Shown here: one piece after another, positions 20,371 to 31,652 of the stretch
Layout of the letters: every line of letters begins with the position of its first letter
How positions within the stretch are numbered: the stretch's first letter is position 1
Notes under the pieces: generated by a model
Seen by the model: only the letters and a program-made list of their open reading frames with translations
Databases searched by the model: none
What the model was told of the DNA's origin: nothing
Position numbers and translations under genes: made by a program
Assembly: GCA_043228905.1 (NCBI GenBank)
Contig: JBHGNT010000009.1
Span: forward strand, 11,842,001 to 11,906,000
Reading direction: 5' to 3'
Source: Azolla caroliniana
Taxonomy: Eukaryota > Polypodiophyta
DNA length: 64,000 bases

Positions 20371-21404
20371 TGCAGATTCGGCCAACGTACTAGTAACGAT
20401 AGAGTGCTCTAAGGGGGTACGTAAAGTGTTCCTTTCTGAAGCTCTTCTAGTAAAGGAATCTTGTGGGCCAGAAGCTTTCAAAAAAGATCTAGAAAACTCA
20501 CAAAACCTTATTGTTACCTTGAGACCTTATATACAAGGCCATGTAACTCTAAGGGATCCATTACCCTCCCCAGTGAAGGCCACAAAAAAGGGCATCTAAA
20601 GTACAATCAAGACCACCAAAAAAGAAGACCGCCAAAATGTCAGACTCCAACTCATCAAGTGAAAACGAAGATGAGGAGACTAAGGGGACACCAGGAGCTA
20701 AGCTGGCATCGGGTGTGTTGTCATCCGAGTAGAATAAGATACGGAGAGAGTTAATGCAGCGTAAACTGGTCAGGAAAGGGCAAGTGTTTAATTTGCCTAT
20801 AACACACATCCATCGGCCCCCTATTGATGAAAAAAATAGGACGAAGACCACTTGAGATTAGAGAGCCACACCGAATGCATGTTCAAAATCTCAAGAAAAA
20901 AATGAAAATTAATCCTCATGCTACCGTTGTGCCTTTTATTGTTATGGTGGATCCTGAAGAATGTGAAACCATTGAAGATTTTGATATAAGAAAGCATGAT
21001 CAATATAATTACTTTGTCATTGGTGGATCGCATTCAACGAAGGCACGTCGGCAACTTGTCAGAGAACATCCAACGACTTTCTTCTTCAAGTATGCCGAGT
21101 GCAAAGTTTACGTGGGTCTTACAATTGAAGAGGCAAAGTTGTTGGCATGGGACCACAATAACGATAATGACTATAGGCAGAAAATGTCATCGATTGAACG
21201 TATAAGGTTCTTCTACCACGAGTATTTGGACGTCAAACAAAAGTTTTGTGTGAAGCTACATCTAGGGCTACGACGTCAATGCTTGCATGAAGTCGGCATT
21301 GTGGTAGATGATAATGTTAAGTCCGATGGTCTTCGAAAATATGATTCTTGGTTTCAACTGGCCTTTAGAGATGGAGAAGTATGGGACCTACAGGATAAGT
21401 GATC
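20371..21404 (+). pseudogene. ParB/sulfiredoxin-like domain gene, 3' part
   Basis: Beyond Gypsy-F the reading frame of the 5' part continues exactly if the element and one TGCAG copy are left out (FDYEDA, then DSANVLVTIECSKGVRKVFL). A stop comes at KKGI near 20597. Another frame then gives an acidic linker (MSDSNSSSENEDEE, 20638), one stop, and QVFNLPITHIHRPPIDEKN. A clean frame of 192 codons (20824-21402) holds the conserved part: VVPFIVMVDPEE, YNYFVIGGSHSTKARRQL, CKVYVGLTIEEAKLLAWDHN. This order fits the ParB N-terminal/sulfiredoxin fold, in which G-x-H/R-R sits in the nucleotide-binding motif. A function in this organism is unknown. GC content jumps at about 21404, where Gypsy-B2 sequence begins. 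Confidence 0.6.
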
Positions 21405-23398
21405 GGATGGAAAGCGGCCGGCTCCTCACAGAAGGCGAAGGAGCAGCCTAGTCGGAAGTGTACGGCAAAGAAGGAGACACTGGTGGAAACACCGGTGAGA
21501 CCCTTAAAAATTAATCTGCGCTGGCCCGAACAGCCATCGGAACAACAACAGGAGCAAGAACCCTTGGCGGCGTTAATCAATAGCGGAACCCTAGCAGAGG
21601 AGCAGGAAGAAGAACCTGTCGAGCCCCTATTACGTCGCAAACAGACACGCGACGAGGGCCACAAAGGGGAGGAATCAAGTCCGGTAAGGGACAGTATCCC
21701 AAAGCCCCGCCCCGAGGAGCCGTAGCCCAAGAAGGAGTCAGAACCGGTTCAACTAGCTCTGGTCTTAGAAGCACCTGTGCGGCAAGAAATAGTGGAACCG
21801 GATATTCAAAAACCGGTGATTGAATTGTCGGTGTCGTCGATGCAGCAGCAACAACAAGAATAGGAACTACCACTAACCACCCATAATATGTTCCCGGCGA
21901 GTGATGAGGCCACACCACGACCAGAACCGGCATGACAACATAGCACTGGCAGCCAATGGCTACGGTGGATAGGAGAACAAGTGGCCAGGGTGGTGTGCCA
22001 CATCGAAGCAGAAGAAAGAGCACACGTGGACTAGTTGGTCGCCACAACTGAAGAACTAGAGAAGGTCCAGTCGAGAATCCGGAGCATGGAACAAGAAATG
22101 GAAAAGACCAGAGAAGAGGTGGTTAAGCTGGTCATCGAAGGACCAAAACAATTAGAACCGATGGCACCGGTGAGTGTTCAGAATACTAAGACCCCGGTGA
22201 CTGAAACAATCCCGAATAGGAATAAGGCACAGGACCAAGAACTCGCCACGCTGAAAGAAGAATTGGAAGCCCAAGAGGCCTTAAGGGAGGAAGGAGGCGG
22301 CGAAGGAAGAACAAAAGAAATTAGCCGAAAGCCTCCAGCGAGCCGAAGAAAGCCTGCGAAAAGGTCATCCAACTAAAGGAAGAAAAAGAAAAACTCCTGC
22401 AGGAAAAGGACAAACTCCGGCTCTCGACAGACGTAGAGATCGAGCGATTCAAGGAAGAGCTCCAACAACAAAAGGACCTGGAAGACCATGCTTGCCGTCT
22501 AATCAATCAAAGGCTGAAACAAAAAATGGACGACTTTGATCGGCTGCACTGGGATCACAAACACTTGGATGCGGAACACAAGAAATTGATCACGGAAAGT
22601 GATCGGTAGTAGGAGAAGTTATGGGAACTTTGGGATGCGGTTAACTGGACAGCGGCGACCCTTGCGGAGGAAAAATCGAAGGGGGCTGAAGTAGCGAAAA
22701 TATTGGCGAAAGAACGGATGGAGCTAACCTGGCAGCACTCTGAGGCAACGGAACAAAGTTCAGACTACCTATCAGACATAGCTCATCCACTGCAGAAGCC
22801 AGGAAGCAACAACGACAAGCCTTATCAAACAATTGAAAAACGAAAAACAAGCCGTAGAGAATAAGTCGAAGATGGGGTTGGGGCGAATCCGTGATTTGGT
22901 GCTGACATTGCGAGACCGGACAAAGAGACTGGTGGAAGAAATTTGGGTTCAATGGTGGTCTAAATGGGCTAAGCAGGCGGCGGAGTTACAATTGCTGAGA
23001 GCAGATGTGGAGAACCGGAGGAAGGACGACGACGATTTCTATAAACTGGACGAGGAGAACATTGTAGCCATAAGGGAGGAATTGTCAGACGACTTCCTAT
23101 CGTTAGCCGGGGACCAATTGGCAACGGTGAGGCGATCGACGCTGGACCAGACCGTACTGGACACAAGTCATGTCCTATTGTTCGTTAAATCGGTGGACGC
23201 AAGGGATCGGGAGCAAGTGAGCTTCCTTCTAGAGACCAATGCCGGCCTAACAACCGAATGGGCCGTGGTAAAGAGAGTCTGCGACCATTTTGACAAACGG
23301 CGTGAGTGGGTCGATAAAGGCTTGACAGGGGCGGGTTCTGTTGCGACAAGGAAGGTCGAGGTACCCCCACCGGCGCGAAGGGAAGAGACCCAAGACTA
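21405..23398 (+). pseudogene. Gypsy-B2 gag N-terminal coiled-coil and capsid region
   Basis: Glu/Gln/Lys-rich open stretches in changing frames (21399-21725, 22035-22376, 22833-23399), for example LEKVQSRIRSMEQEMEKTRE, point to a long coiled coil. The last part (LDQTVLDTSHVLLFVKSVDAR, WAVVKRVCDHFDKRREWVD) parallels B1 gag (LVPDKVIMFLRAVDIRDR, RDIVARYTKRGQWLA) and is capsid-like. At least five stops or shifts. I do not know whether the coiled-coil part belongs to all B elements; B1 lacks it. Confidence 0.65.
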
Positions 23399-24770
23399 GC
23401 TCGAGACCAGCTCGACTTCGACCGACATGGTCAAAGGCTTGTCAAGAGGAGTGGCTCTGGAGGATCTAACTCAGATGGTGAGGGACCTCTAGATTGCACA
23501 AGCACGGATGGACAGCGGCGAACAAGTCCGTGACCGAAGGCCTCCGGTTGGGAACCGGTGCTTGTGGTGCAACACAATCGGCCACGCCCGAAAGGACTAC
23601 GGGGACTTCGCCGAAGTGATAAGAGCTAACATGGTGTACCTATGGAACGGTCGGTGCATGCTAGCGAGACCCAGAGAGCCCTGTATCTGAATGTCGGACG
23701 AGGGGGTATGAAACGACTGATGGAAGAAGCGGCGGCTCTCCACGCGGAGACCGTCCACTACTCGGCATCGGCTAGAATCCGGGTTGGAAGTGATGAAGTC
23801 TAGAAGACGAAGGAAGCCGGATTCTGGCCGCTAGTGCTAGAAGGCCTCACCGGCGTACGGTTGAGGAAAGAGGAAGCGGACCGCGCGGAAAAACGGGTCG
23901 GGGAGGTAACCGGGTGGAGTGACTCGGTCAAGGAGAAGACGGGCTTCATTGAAGCCGCTTGCCAGAACTATGAGGTTCTGGTGGAGGACAAGTGTGTAGG
24001 TAAGACCAGAGGGGCCGGACCCTCACAACGGTATGAGACCCGGTTCAAGCAAAAGCAGAATGATGCCGGTGTTACCGGCGGACCGGATAAAGCCAAGAGG
24101 GCCGAGTACCGACTGAGCACGGAGATTGAGAGGACCATGGACCTGCGAAAGGTCCTCGAGGAACGTATCCTCGACAGCAAAGTGGAGTTGTCATTGAGGG
24201 AAGTGCTCGGAATCACCAAGAAGGAGTTCCACGACTCCATCATAGACTTGGTGAAGCGGAAAAGGCTTTTGACGGAGCCGGAGCTGGAGAAGCCGGTGGA
24301 GATGCAAACAACACACCTGGAAGACATGGCCCTGGAGGACGAATTGGTAGAAAGCGACTACTCGAGGCTAGATTGGGCTAGGGCCACTACAGAAACCCCT
24401 GTTCGGATTGGGGACGTCTAGGAGCCGGTGGTAGCGTTGGTAGACCACGGTTCAGAGATCAACTTGATGTCCATGGACTTCTACAAGAAGGGAAAGTGGC
24501 CGATCAACACCAAGCACGGGTGGAAGATACGGACAGCAACGCGCGCCACGGAGGAGCTACACGGAGCCTGCTCGAATGTACGAGTAAAAATCGGTGATGT
24601 TGAGATCGATCAACACTTCTTCGTGCAGGAGACGTCCTTGCATCTGGTGATACTCGGAGAACCGTTCAGCATATGCGCGAGTCAAGAGCCAAGATGGGCG
24701 TCACTCAGTCTAGTTCATGACGGTGCGACCCTCGGTGCCGAAAACCGAGGTTATTTTTAGAGAGGGCTAT
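23399..24770 (+). pseudogene. Gypsy-B2 zinc knuckle and protease
   Basis: A knuckle-like CLWCNTIGHARKDY (about 23560) has lost its last cysteine. The acidic linker (23834-24421) ends in WARATTETPVRIGDV, as in B1. After one stop the protease reads LVDHGSEINLMSMDFYKKGK and IDQHFFVQE...VILGEPF. The active site is D-H-G, as in B1, so this unusual triad is a family trait and not random damage. Confidence 0.75.
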
Positions 24771-26783
24771 CAAGGCGTGGGGCCGTGATAGTTCGGACAC
24801 CCCGGAAAAACCCCACAGATGTACTATAGGCAAACACACTTGCACCATCGGTAGGAAATTTTGGTTCTCCGGTAGTGGAGGTTGTACGATAACCGGCGTA
24901 GCTGGCCGGGAAAAGAAGCGGGTGGAGGAGCGACTTCGGGCATGTGGAGTCCTCGGCCCTGAAGAGGAAATCAACAGATCCGTGGAGGCAGTCTCTTTCG
25001 ACAACACCTTGGGGGAGTTACGGAAGGCCTTAATGAGGACCAGACGATCCCGGTATGTTCGGAAGAGATGTACGAAGTCATCGCCAACTTCGGTAATGGA
25101 CTCGAGTCGAAACAGACGGCCCGAGTGGATACGAAGTACAAGACTGTGGACCGGATGGTGAGGCCAGTCACGGCACCCTTGCTAGAGGGCAACGAGTTAC
25201 GGATAAAGGGGGTCGCGTCAGACCCAAGTTTACGAGATCCGGCCAGCATAGGACACACATTCACCGACATAACACTACGGGAGCTCAAGATCGGTGGGGG
25301 TGGCTTTCTACTGCCGGCGGAAGAAGACCGGTTTCAGAGAATGCTCGGGAGGCACGGGAAGGCTTTCGCATTCTCACTGGAGGAGATCGGGTGCGTAGAC
25401 CCGAAGGTTGTGGAACCAACGGTGATCTTCACGGTACCCCATGGGTACCCAGAGCTCACATCCCAAAGCTGATGGAGCTGCTGAAACAGAAGGTGGAGAT
25501 GGGCATCCTCGAACCATCGAGTGCCCCATATTCGAATCGGTGGTTTACCGTGCCAAAGAAGAACGACACACTGCGCTTCATACAAGACCTGCAGCCGGTC
25601 AACAAGGTGACCATTCGAAACGCAGGTATCGGACCGACCATCGATGAGTTCGCAGAGGCCTTCGTAGGGAAGTCGATCTACTCGGTCGGGATCTATACTT
25701 AGGGTACGATCAGTTCCAACTAGCCGTAGAGAGCAGGGATGTCACGACGATGCAGACTCCTCTCGGCCTAGTTCGAATGTGTACCCTGCCGCAAGGAAGA
25801 ACGAACTCGGTGGTGCACATGGTGAATGCGATAAACAAGGTGTTGAGGGACTGCATCCCGGACATCACCATGCCATTTCTGGACGACATCCCAATCAAAG
25901 GATGTCCGGTGGAGGACAAGGACAAGTCGGTCGGGCCCGACGGTTGCCGGAGGTTCGTGACGGATCACATCCGCGATTGCGAGAAGGTGCTACATAGACT
26001 TGAGAGTGCGCGGTTCACCTTCTCCGGAGAAAAATCAGACTTCGGACAGTCGGAGATCCTGGTGGTCGGACACCTGTGCGGGCCTTACGGCCGGAAGCCA
26101 TCCCCGGCGAAGGTAGAAGCCATCTCCGCGAGAAGGATGATTGTGGGTCGGTTACGGAGGTCCAAAGGATCCTGGGGGCGTGTGCCTTCTATCACATCTG
26201 GATTCCGCACTACGCGCATGTTGCGAAACCGCTCTACGGGTTATTGAAGAAAGGGCACCGATTCGAATGGAGGACAAAGATTGAAGGAGGCGCTCGCCGC
26301 GGCACCGGCTCTCCAGAAAGCAGTTTACGACAAGGAAATCCCGATTTACGTGACTGTGGACACAAGTCCGACTGGGATCGGATGGGTGATCAACCAAGAG
26401 GATGACGATGGCGCAAGGTTCCCCATCCGGTTCGGCACGAAAGTCCTTAGTGAGAAACAACGAGGGTACGCCCAGGTTAAACGCGAACTCTAGGGTATCG
26501 TTTCGGTGGTCAAGGCCGATAAAGACTACCTGATCAGGACCGAGGTGATAATCGAGACGGACTGCCTGCCGATTCTCGGCACGGTTTCCGGATGCACGAC
26601 GCCGAACCTGGCAATGCTCAGGTGGAAGCGTACATCAAGTCCCTAAATCCGAAAATACGACACATTTCTGGAAAAGACAATGCCATGGCCAACATGCTTT
26701 CGAGAGCGAGGGTCGATGACAAGGACGGCATGGTTTCGGAGGACGAGGAAGTCGGTGTGACTTCTTCGAGGCGGCTTACGTAA
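24771..26783 (+). pseudogene. Gypsy-B2 reverse transcriptase and RNase H
   Basis: 25068-25440 is a pre-RT region (TKYKTVDRMVRPV, DPSLRDPASIGHTF, EIGCVDPKVVEP). A frameshift follows; RT then shows PYSNRWFTVPKKNDTLRFIQ, LQPVNKVTIRN, MCTLPQGRTNSVVHMVNA and the catalytic block MPFLDDIPIKG (about 25870). That block is F-L-D-D, where most Gypsy elements have Y-[VLI]-D-D; B3 has the same. RNase H follows with VTVDTSPTGIGWVINQ and IRHISGKDNAMANMLSR. Stops at 25700 and 26491 and several shifts. Confidence 0.85.
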
Positions 26784-27653
26784 CAACAAGGAAGGGGAGC
26801 ACTCCGGCGCTTAACGAATTCGATGAGAGCAAGTACGACGGGGAGTGGCTCCAGATCGGCGAGTTCCTAAAGACAATGACACCGGATGCGACGTGGACAA
26901 AGGAAGAGACCAACCGGATTCGGAAGAAAGTGTATCGATTCTTCCTATGGGATGGGAGCATATGGAAGCACCCGAAGAAGAGAAACGACATCCCGCTCTG
27001 AGTGGTGGTGAGGAAAGAGGAACAAGAAGAATTGTTGATGGCATACCACCAGAGTCCCTGGGCCAAACACCGTGGGACGTGGGCCACATTCGAGAAGCTA
27101 AAGGGGAAGTACTGGTGGCCGGGACTATACCGGGACTTGCATCGGTTCGTGACGACTTGCGAAAGCTGTCAGGTGCACTCCATAGTCCGACATCAGGATG
27201 AGCTTCACCCGACCTACCCTTCGACCGTCCACTTTAAGTGTGGCACGGATTCGATAGTTGGAGCGGAGACCAGAGGACATGGACCGAGCCGCGGAGAAGC
27301 TACGGGTGGCGAGGGTAAAGAACAAAGGACGGTTCGACCGGACTCATCGACTGAGACCAAAGAAGATTGAGGAAGGCGATTGGGTTCTAGTGTATGACAA
27401 CAACCTCGACAACCAGCACCGGGCAATGTGGAAGTTTGCAAGAAGGTGGTTCGGGCCTTATGTGGTGACAAGTGCCAACAACAATGGGAACTACCATCTC
27501 GCGAAGCTCGACGGGACAAGGATGGCGGTACTGGTGGCGGGGAAAAGGATCAAAGCATTCAAAAAGCGGCACGAGGCTGAACCGAACCCAGACAACCTGG
27601 ATGGCGACAACGACCGCCTCGGAACGGATGTCGATCCGGAAGACGAAGGATAA
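26784..27653 (+). pseudogene. Gypsy-B2 integrase with core deletion
   Basis: The zinc-binding start is present (YHQSPWAKHRGTWATFEKLK, YWWPGLYRDL, CESCQVHS). Near 27240 the sequence jumps to the C-terminal region, so the catalytic DDE core is missing. The end (27258-27653) is open: RFDRTHRLRPKKIEEGDWVL, ARRWFGPYVVTSA and an acidic tail ending DVDPEDEG. No chromodomain was recognised. Confidence 0.8.
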
Positions 27654-27727
27654 GAGTGGGCCGGTCTTCTCCGGCAAGAGTCTACTTTTGGTGCATACCG
27701 GTGGATGCACGGTTAGGTGGGGGTGGA

Positions 27728-28374
27728 TGTCGTGGAGAAAACCGTCCCTAGGTGGAAACCGGGTATAACGTGCGTAAACCGGCCCTTACACATGGGCACA
27801 AGTTTTGTTGTATTCTACGTAGATAAGTACAAGTCGGGTGAGGTGAAATCCTAGGTAGCACGCATTCATTAGGAGAAAATCGAGGCGTATCCTTGTCCGA
27901 AAGGACAGGGAATAAACATGATGTAACGGGTGGTAACGGCCTCCCTCCTTGGGCTATAAAAGAGAGGGAGAGGTATTGTAGAAAGGGGTATCGCGTTTTT
28001 TTGGAGGATGAAGTGCAACCGGACTGGAACCGAGCTCTTCTCCTTTGTCTTCTCCATAGTCGTTCTATGCAGGTTTTCGGGAGGCTGACTCTGCTCTGCA
28101 GAACGCCCAAGTGCTTCCGGTAGAGTCTCCATCTCGCGTTCTGTGTGTGCATGTGTGTGTGGGTGCAGGCGTCGGAGCCTATCACTCGCCGGCTTGCCGG
28201 TTGTAACTCCTTGGTTTACTTATATATATACATTCGATATCTCTCCATTGTTCAACTCTTGTGAATCTACGTGTCTATGCATGTGTCCTTCCCCTCTTCT
28301 CATTCGGTTATTTCTCGGTCCGAGGCCCCCGTGGTCCCGCCTCGTTCTCCACGCACGCGCGTAACAACGCGACA
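27728..28374 (+). repeat. Gypsy-B2 3' LTR
   Basis: It starts TGTCGTGG after the tract GGTTAGGTGGGGGTGGA. TATAAAAG near 27956. Proposed end is AACGCGACA at 28374, giving TGTCG/CGACA ends. The start shares TGTCGT with B1 and B3 LTRs. No tRNA-like module was found here. Confidence 0.65.
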
Positions 28375-28445
28375 CCGTAACCACCCCTTTGGTGAAGTGA
28401 TCCAGAAGGACACCCTGTGTTAGCGGCTAGTCCAACCTAGGAGTA
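28375..28445. other. Short Gypsy-C LTR-like fragment
   Basis: ACCACCCCTTTGGTGAAGTG and CCTGTGTTAG here match, in order, the minus strand of the Gypsy-C LTR near 42050-42105. It may be the target into which B2 was inserted. Confidence 0.45.
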
Positions 28446-28683
28446 ACAATTATCTTTCACGCTTTATGCATAACCCCAGCCTTTTGCATTAGAAATCACT
28501 TTAGAGAGTTATGCGATATCTAAAACACATGTTTAAATATGGATTAACATATAAACGATACCAATCAGAAAGACCAATCACTAGTTGGTTGGTCTGATTC
28601 AGATTGGGGGGCATTGATACTCGAAGATTTATTGCTAGTTTTTCTTTTATAACGGTAGGAGCAATAATCACTTGTTTATAAAA
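28446..28683 (+). pseudogene. Copia-E RNase H fragment
   Basis: MRYLKHMFKYGLTYKRYQSE followed by SDSDWGG-like and DTRRFIASFSF is the Copia RNase H start (sequence rYLK...sDaDWag...DtRrS). One frameshift. It breaks off at 28683 where Copia-D1 begins, so D1 probably landed in it. Its family differs from D and Copia-1. Confidence 0.6.
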
Positions 28684-29211
28684 TGTTGAGAATTGACCGG
28701 CCACAACAGGTTTCACATACGCGTTCGGGTGCATAGAAAACGAGCAAGGTAATGCATAGACAAAAAATGGGGGGGGGTAGAAAACAAAATAAAACAGAGA
28801 GAATAGAGACACCGAAGTTTAACGTGGAAAACCCGGAAGAGAAAAACCACGAGGGTCCACAAACCCCAAGAAATGGAATCACTAAGTAGAGAGGAGTACA
28901 ATAAGAAACTCGGAGGCAACGACCTCGAGATCTTCTTCGTCAACAGACGATTGCAGAGTTACACTCTAGTTCTCACAAACTTTCTCTCTCACAATTATAG
29001 AGGCAACTACCTCGTTCTAACAATGATCAACTAGACCTTACTAAAGTTTGCCCTAGTTGTATATATACTTATACAACTTTATGGCTATTTTGACTATTTA
29101 CAAATATTGTCTCCCAAGTTGGCTATATCCTTGATTTCGGTTTCGGCCTCGGCCGAGTTACTCATCAACTCGGCTCTTCTCTTCCCATCTGGAGGGACCT
29201 ATTTCCCAACA
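28684..29211 (-). repeat. Copia-D1 3' LTR
   Basis: Minus strand: starts TGTTGGGAAATAGG at 29211 after the tract GTGAAGGGGGAGTT, ends ATTCTCAACA at 28684. Contains a TATA-like TATATATAC near 29060 and the GGTTTTCCACGTTAAA-like motif common near Copia LTR ends. Confidence 0.8.
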
Positions 29212-30535
29212 AACTCCCCCTTCACTCCGGCATGGAGTACTTCCCCAAACCGACTCTCTGTCGGCACGCGTTTAGCTTTTCGGCTGACAACACCTTCGTC
29301 AACATATCTAATCTATTTTCAGCTATGTGGATGTTCATTAGAGCAAAGTCCTTCTCTTCAACTCGATCTCAGAGTGAATGGTATCTCCTCTAGATGTGCT
29401 TGGTTCTCGAGTGGTAGGTGGCATTCTTGGCAAGATGGATGGCGCTCTGATTATCGTAGTAGAGTCGAAATTCTTCCTGCCGAACTCCCAGCTCACCGAT
29501 AAAATCCTTCATCCATGTTATTTCCTTGCCGGCTTCTGCTACGGCCATATACTCGGCTTCCATGGTCGATAACACCACGACCTTTTGCAACCTTGATTGC
29601 CGCGAAACATCTCCCCATGCATAAGTCATTACGTACTTGGACGTGGATCGGCTAGTATCCACATCAGCTGGCATGTCTGAGTCAATATAACCTTCTAGTG
29701 TGGGGTTACCCAAGCTGAATCGAATACACACATTTGAGGTGCCTTTTAGGTACCGAAGTATCCACTTTACGACAACCCAATGCTCTCTTCCGAGGTTGTT
29801 CATATATCGGCTGACCACTCCGACTACGTATCCTATGTCCGGCTTGGTACATACCATTGCGTACATCAGACTTCGAACTGCCGAGGCCTAAGGGGCTTTT
29901 TACATCTTGGCCTTCTCGGTTTTTAATTTCGGACATTGACCTTTGCTTAGCTTGCAGTTTGTTGGCAGTCTTAAGCCGACCAGTTTCACGCTTTCCATGC
30001 GAAATCTCTGGAGCACTTTTGTCACGTACTTCTCCTATAACAACCATACCAATTTCTTTGTTCAATGCCGAACAATGTGCATTCCCGGGATTTGTTTTGC
30101 CAGACCCATATATTTGATCGAGAATGACCTACTCAAGGCCTTCTTCAAGCTTCCGATTTTCTTTGGGTCCTGTTCGACAATCAGCATGTCATCAACATAC
30201 AACAGGAGGATGAGAAATCACCTCCATCATACTTCTTAACAAAGATGCAATGATCAACTTGTGTCTTGTCGAAACCATGATCCACCATGAAGGAGTCAAA
30301 TTTTCGTTACCATTGCCGAGGTGCCTGCTTCAGCCCATACAAGCTCTTCCTCAATCAACATACTAGGTTTTCTTTACCTTTCTCCACGAATGCTTCCGGC
30401 TGGTGCATATATATCTCTTCCTCCAAATCTCCATGAAGGAAGGTAGTCTTGAAGTCTGATTGTTCGACTTCGAGATCCATGCTAGCCGCGATGCTCAACA
30501 TTGTTCGGATTGACATCATCTTTCTTTGGAAATAT
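29212..30535 (-). pseudogene. Copia-D1 reverse transcriptase and RNase H
   Basis: From 30535 downwards: SIRTMLSIAASMDLEVEQSD, TTFLHGDLEEEIYMHQPEAF, SLYGLKQAP, a frame-shifted LYVDD motif near 30200, then RNase H (29866-29390) with MYAMVCTKPDIGYVVGVVSR, SRSTSKYVMTYAWGD and EAEYMAVAEAGKEITWMKDF. Compared with D2, about 100 residues at the start of RT are missing at 30530. Numerous stops. Confidence 0.8.
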
Positions 30536-31650
30536 TCGGGGGGCTCTTCTTTCTCTTAGGGCGTATCTTCGGCCTCCATTCGGCACGGTAGGTTCTTCTT
30601 CGACTTCTTCGGCCGAGTCGAATTTGGTTCCTTGTTCGGCCAGTTCCCCTTGCTCTTCAGTCCGTTCTCGATTTTTCCGAGTATTAAATCGGCCGACTGG
30701 TTCGGATTCGATTTCGATCGAATCGACTTCTACTCGATTCAGCCAAGCTGTGACTCTGCTCAATTAGGTAGTTGGAGACTTATTCTCAATCTCCCAATCG
30801 ACAATCATCTTCTCTTCCATAAAGATGACGTCTTAGCTCCTAATCACCTTGTTCTCGGCTAAGTCCCATAGTTGATAGCCGAATTCATCATTGTCGTAGC
30901 CGAGAAATATGCATTGCCAAGGTTTCGGATCTAGCTTCCCCCTCTGATCCTTTGCAACATGCACATAGGCAAGACAATCGAACACCCTCAGATGTCGGTA
31001 TGAGACGTCTTTGTTGCTCCACACCCTTTGTGGAATATCACCATCCAAGGGTATTGAGGGTGATCGATTTATTACATACGCTATCGTCATTAGCGCCTCA
31101 GCCCAGAACGTCTTTAGTAACTTCGCATGTGCAAGCATACTTCAGACCCTGTCCATTATGGTCTGGTTCATTCTCTCGTCCATCCCGTTAAGCTCTAGCG
31201 TCTTCGGCATGGTATAGTCGAGCCGGATTCCCGGCGCTCAACAATATTCTTCGAATGGTCTGTGGTACTCTCCGCCATTATCCGCTTGAACTGCCTTCAG
31301 TTTTGGGTCGGTTTCCCTCTCGGCCCTCACTTGGAACTCTTTGAAGACGGATAGCACTTGATTCTTTCGTCTTCAGCACAGAATCCCACAACTTCTGGCT
31401 ACAATCGTCTATGAAGGTCATGAAATACTGTGAACCAGCATGCAACTTTGTGCCCACGTAGCATACGTCCATATGCATGAGTTCCAACGGCATTTTCTTC
31501 CTCATCGAGGGTCTCGATCGGAATGCGGTTCTGTTTTGTTTGCCGACCAATCAATCAACACCTTTGTCCATATGCAATTTCTTTACCTCCGGTAGGAGTT
31601 CCATTTCGGCTAGCAACTACATCCCCTTCTGGCTCATGTGGCATAGCCTC
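30536..31650 (-). pseudogene. Copia-D1 integrase and spacer
   Basis: Part of the zinc domain (LCHMSQKGM, ELLPEVKKLHMDKGVD), the core (LMHMDVCYVGTKLHAGSQYF), then TMPKTLELNGMDERMNQTIM, KTFWAEALMTIAYVINRSPS and the GKLDPKPWQCIFLGY block. The acidic spacer ends in RRYALRERRAP. Stops near 31240 and 31140 and a frameshift around 31300 break it. Confidence 0.8.
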
Positions 31651-31652
31651 TT

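Larger units (their letters stand above)
21405..28374 (+). mobile_element. Gypsy-B2, GC-rich LTR element lacking 5' LTR
   Basis: GC-rich element of the B family: long gag with coiled coil, zinc knuckle, protease, RT, RNase H, integrase remnants and a 3' LTR. No 5' LTR is present; it begins at a breakpoint against the ParB-like gene. Many stops and frameshifts. Gypsy-B3 is an AT-rich relative. Confidence 0.85.
28684..31650 (-). mobile_element. Copia-D1, 5'-truncated
   Basis: Minus-strand Copia element: 3' LTR, RNase H, damaged RT, spacer and integrase. It ends inside the integrase zinc domain at about 31650, where Gypsy-B3 begins. D2 (60846-64000) is a better-kept relative, D3 and D4 are others. 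Confidence 0.85.

Noticed and set aside
20371-21404. ParB-like part as the start of the Gypsy-B2 polyprotein
   Set aside because: Base composition changes sharply at about 21404, the ParB-like frame ends in a stop there, and B1 gag has no such domain.
21405-28374. Endogenous pararetrovirus (caulimovirid) for the B family
   Set aside because: An integrase zinc domain and C-terminus, a purine tract and an LTR are present, and there is no movement protein, so it is Ty3/Gypsy.
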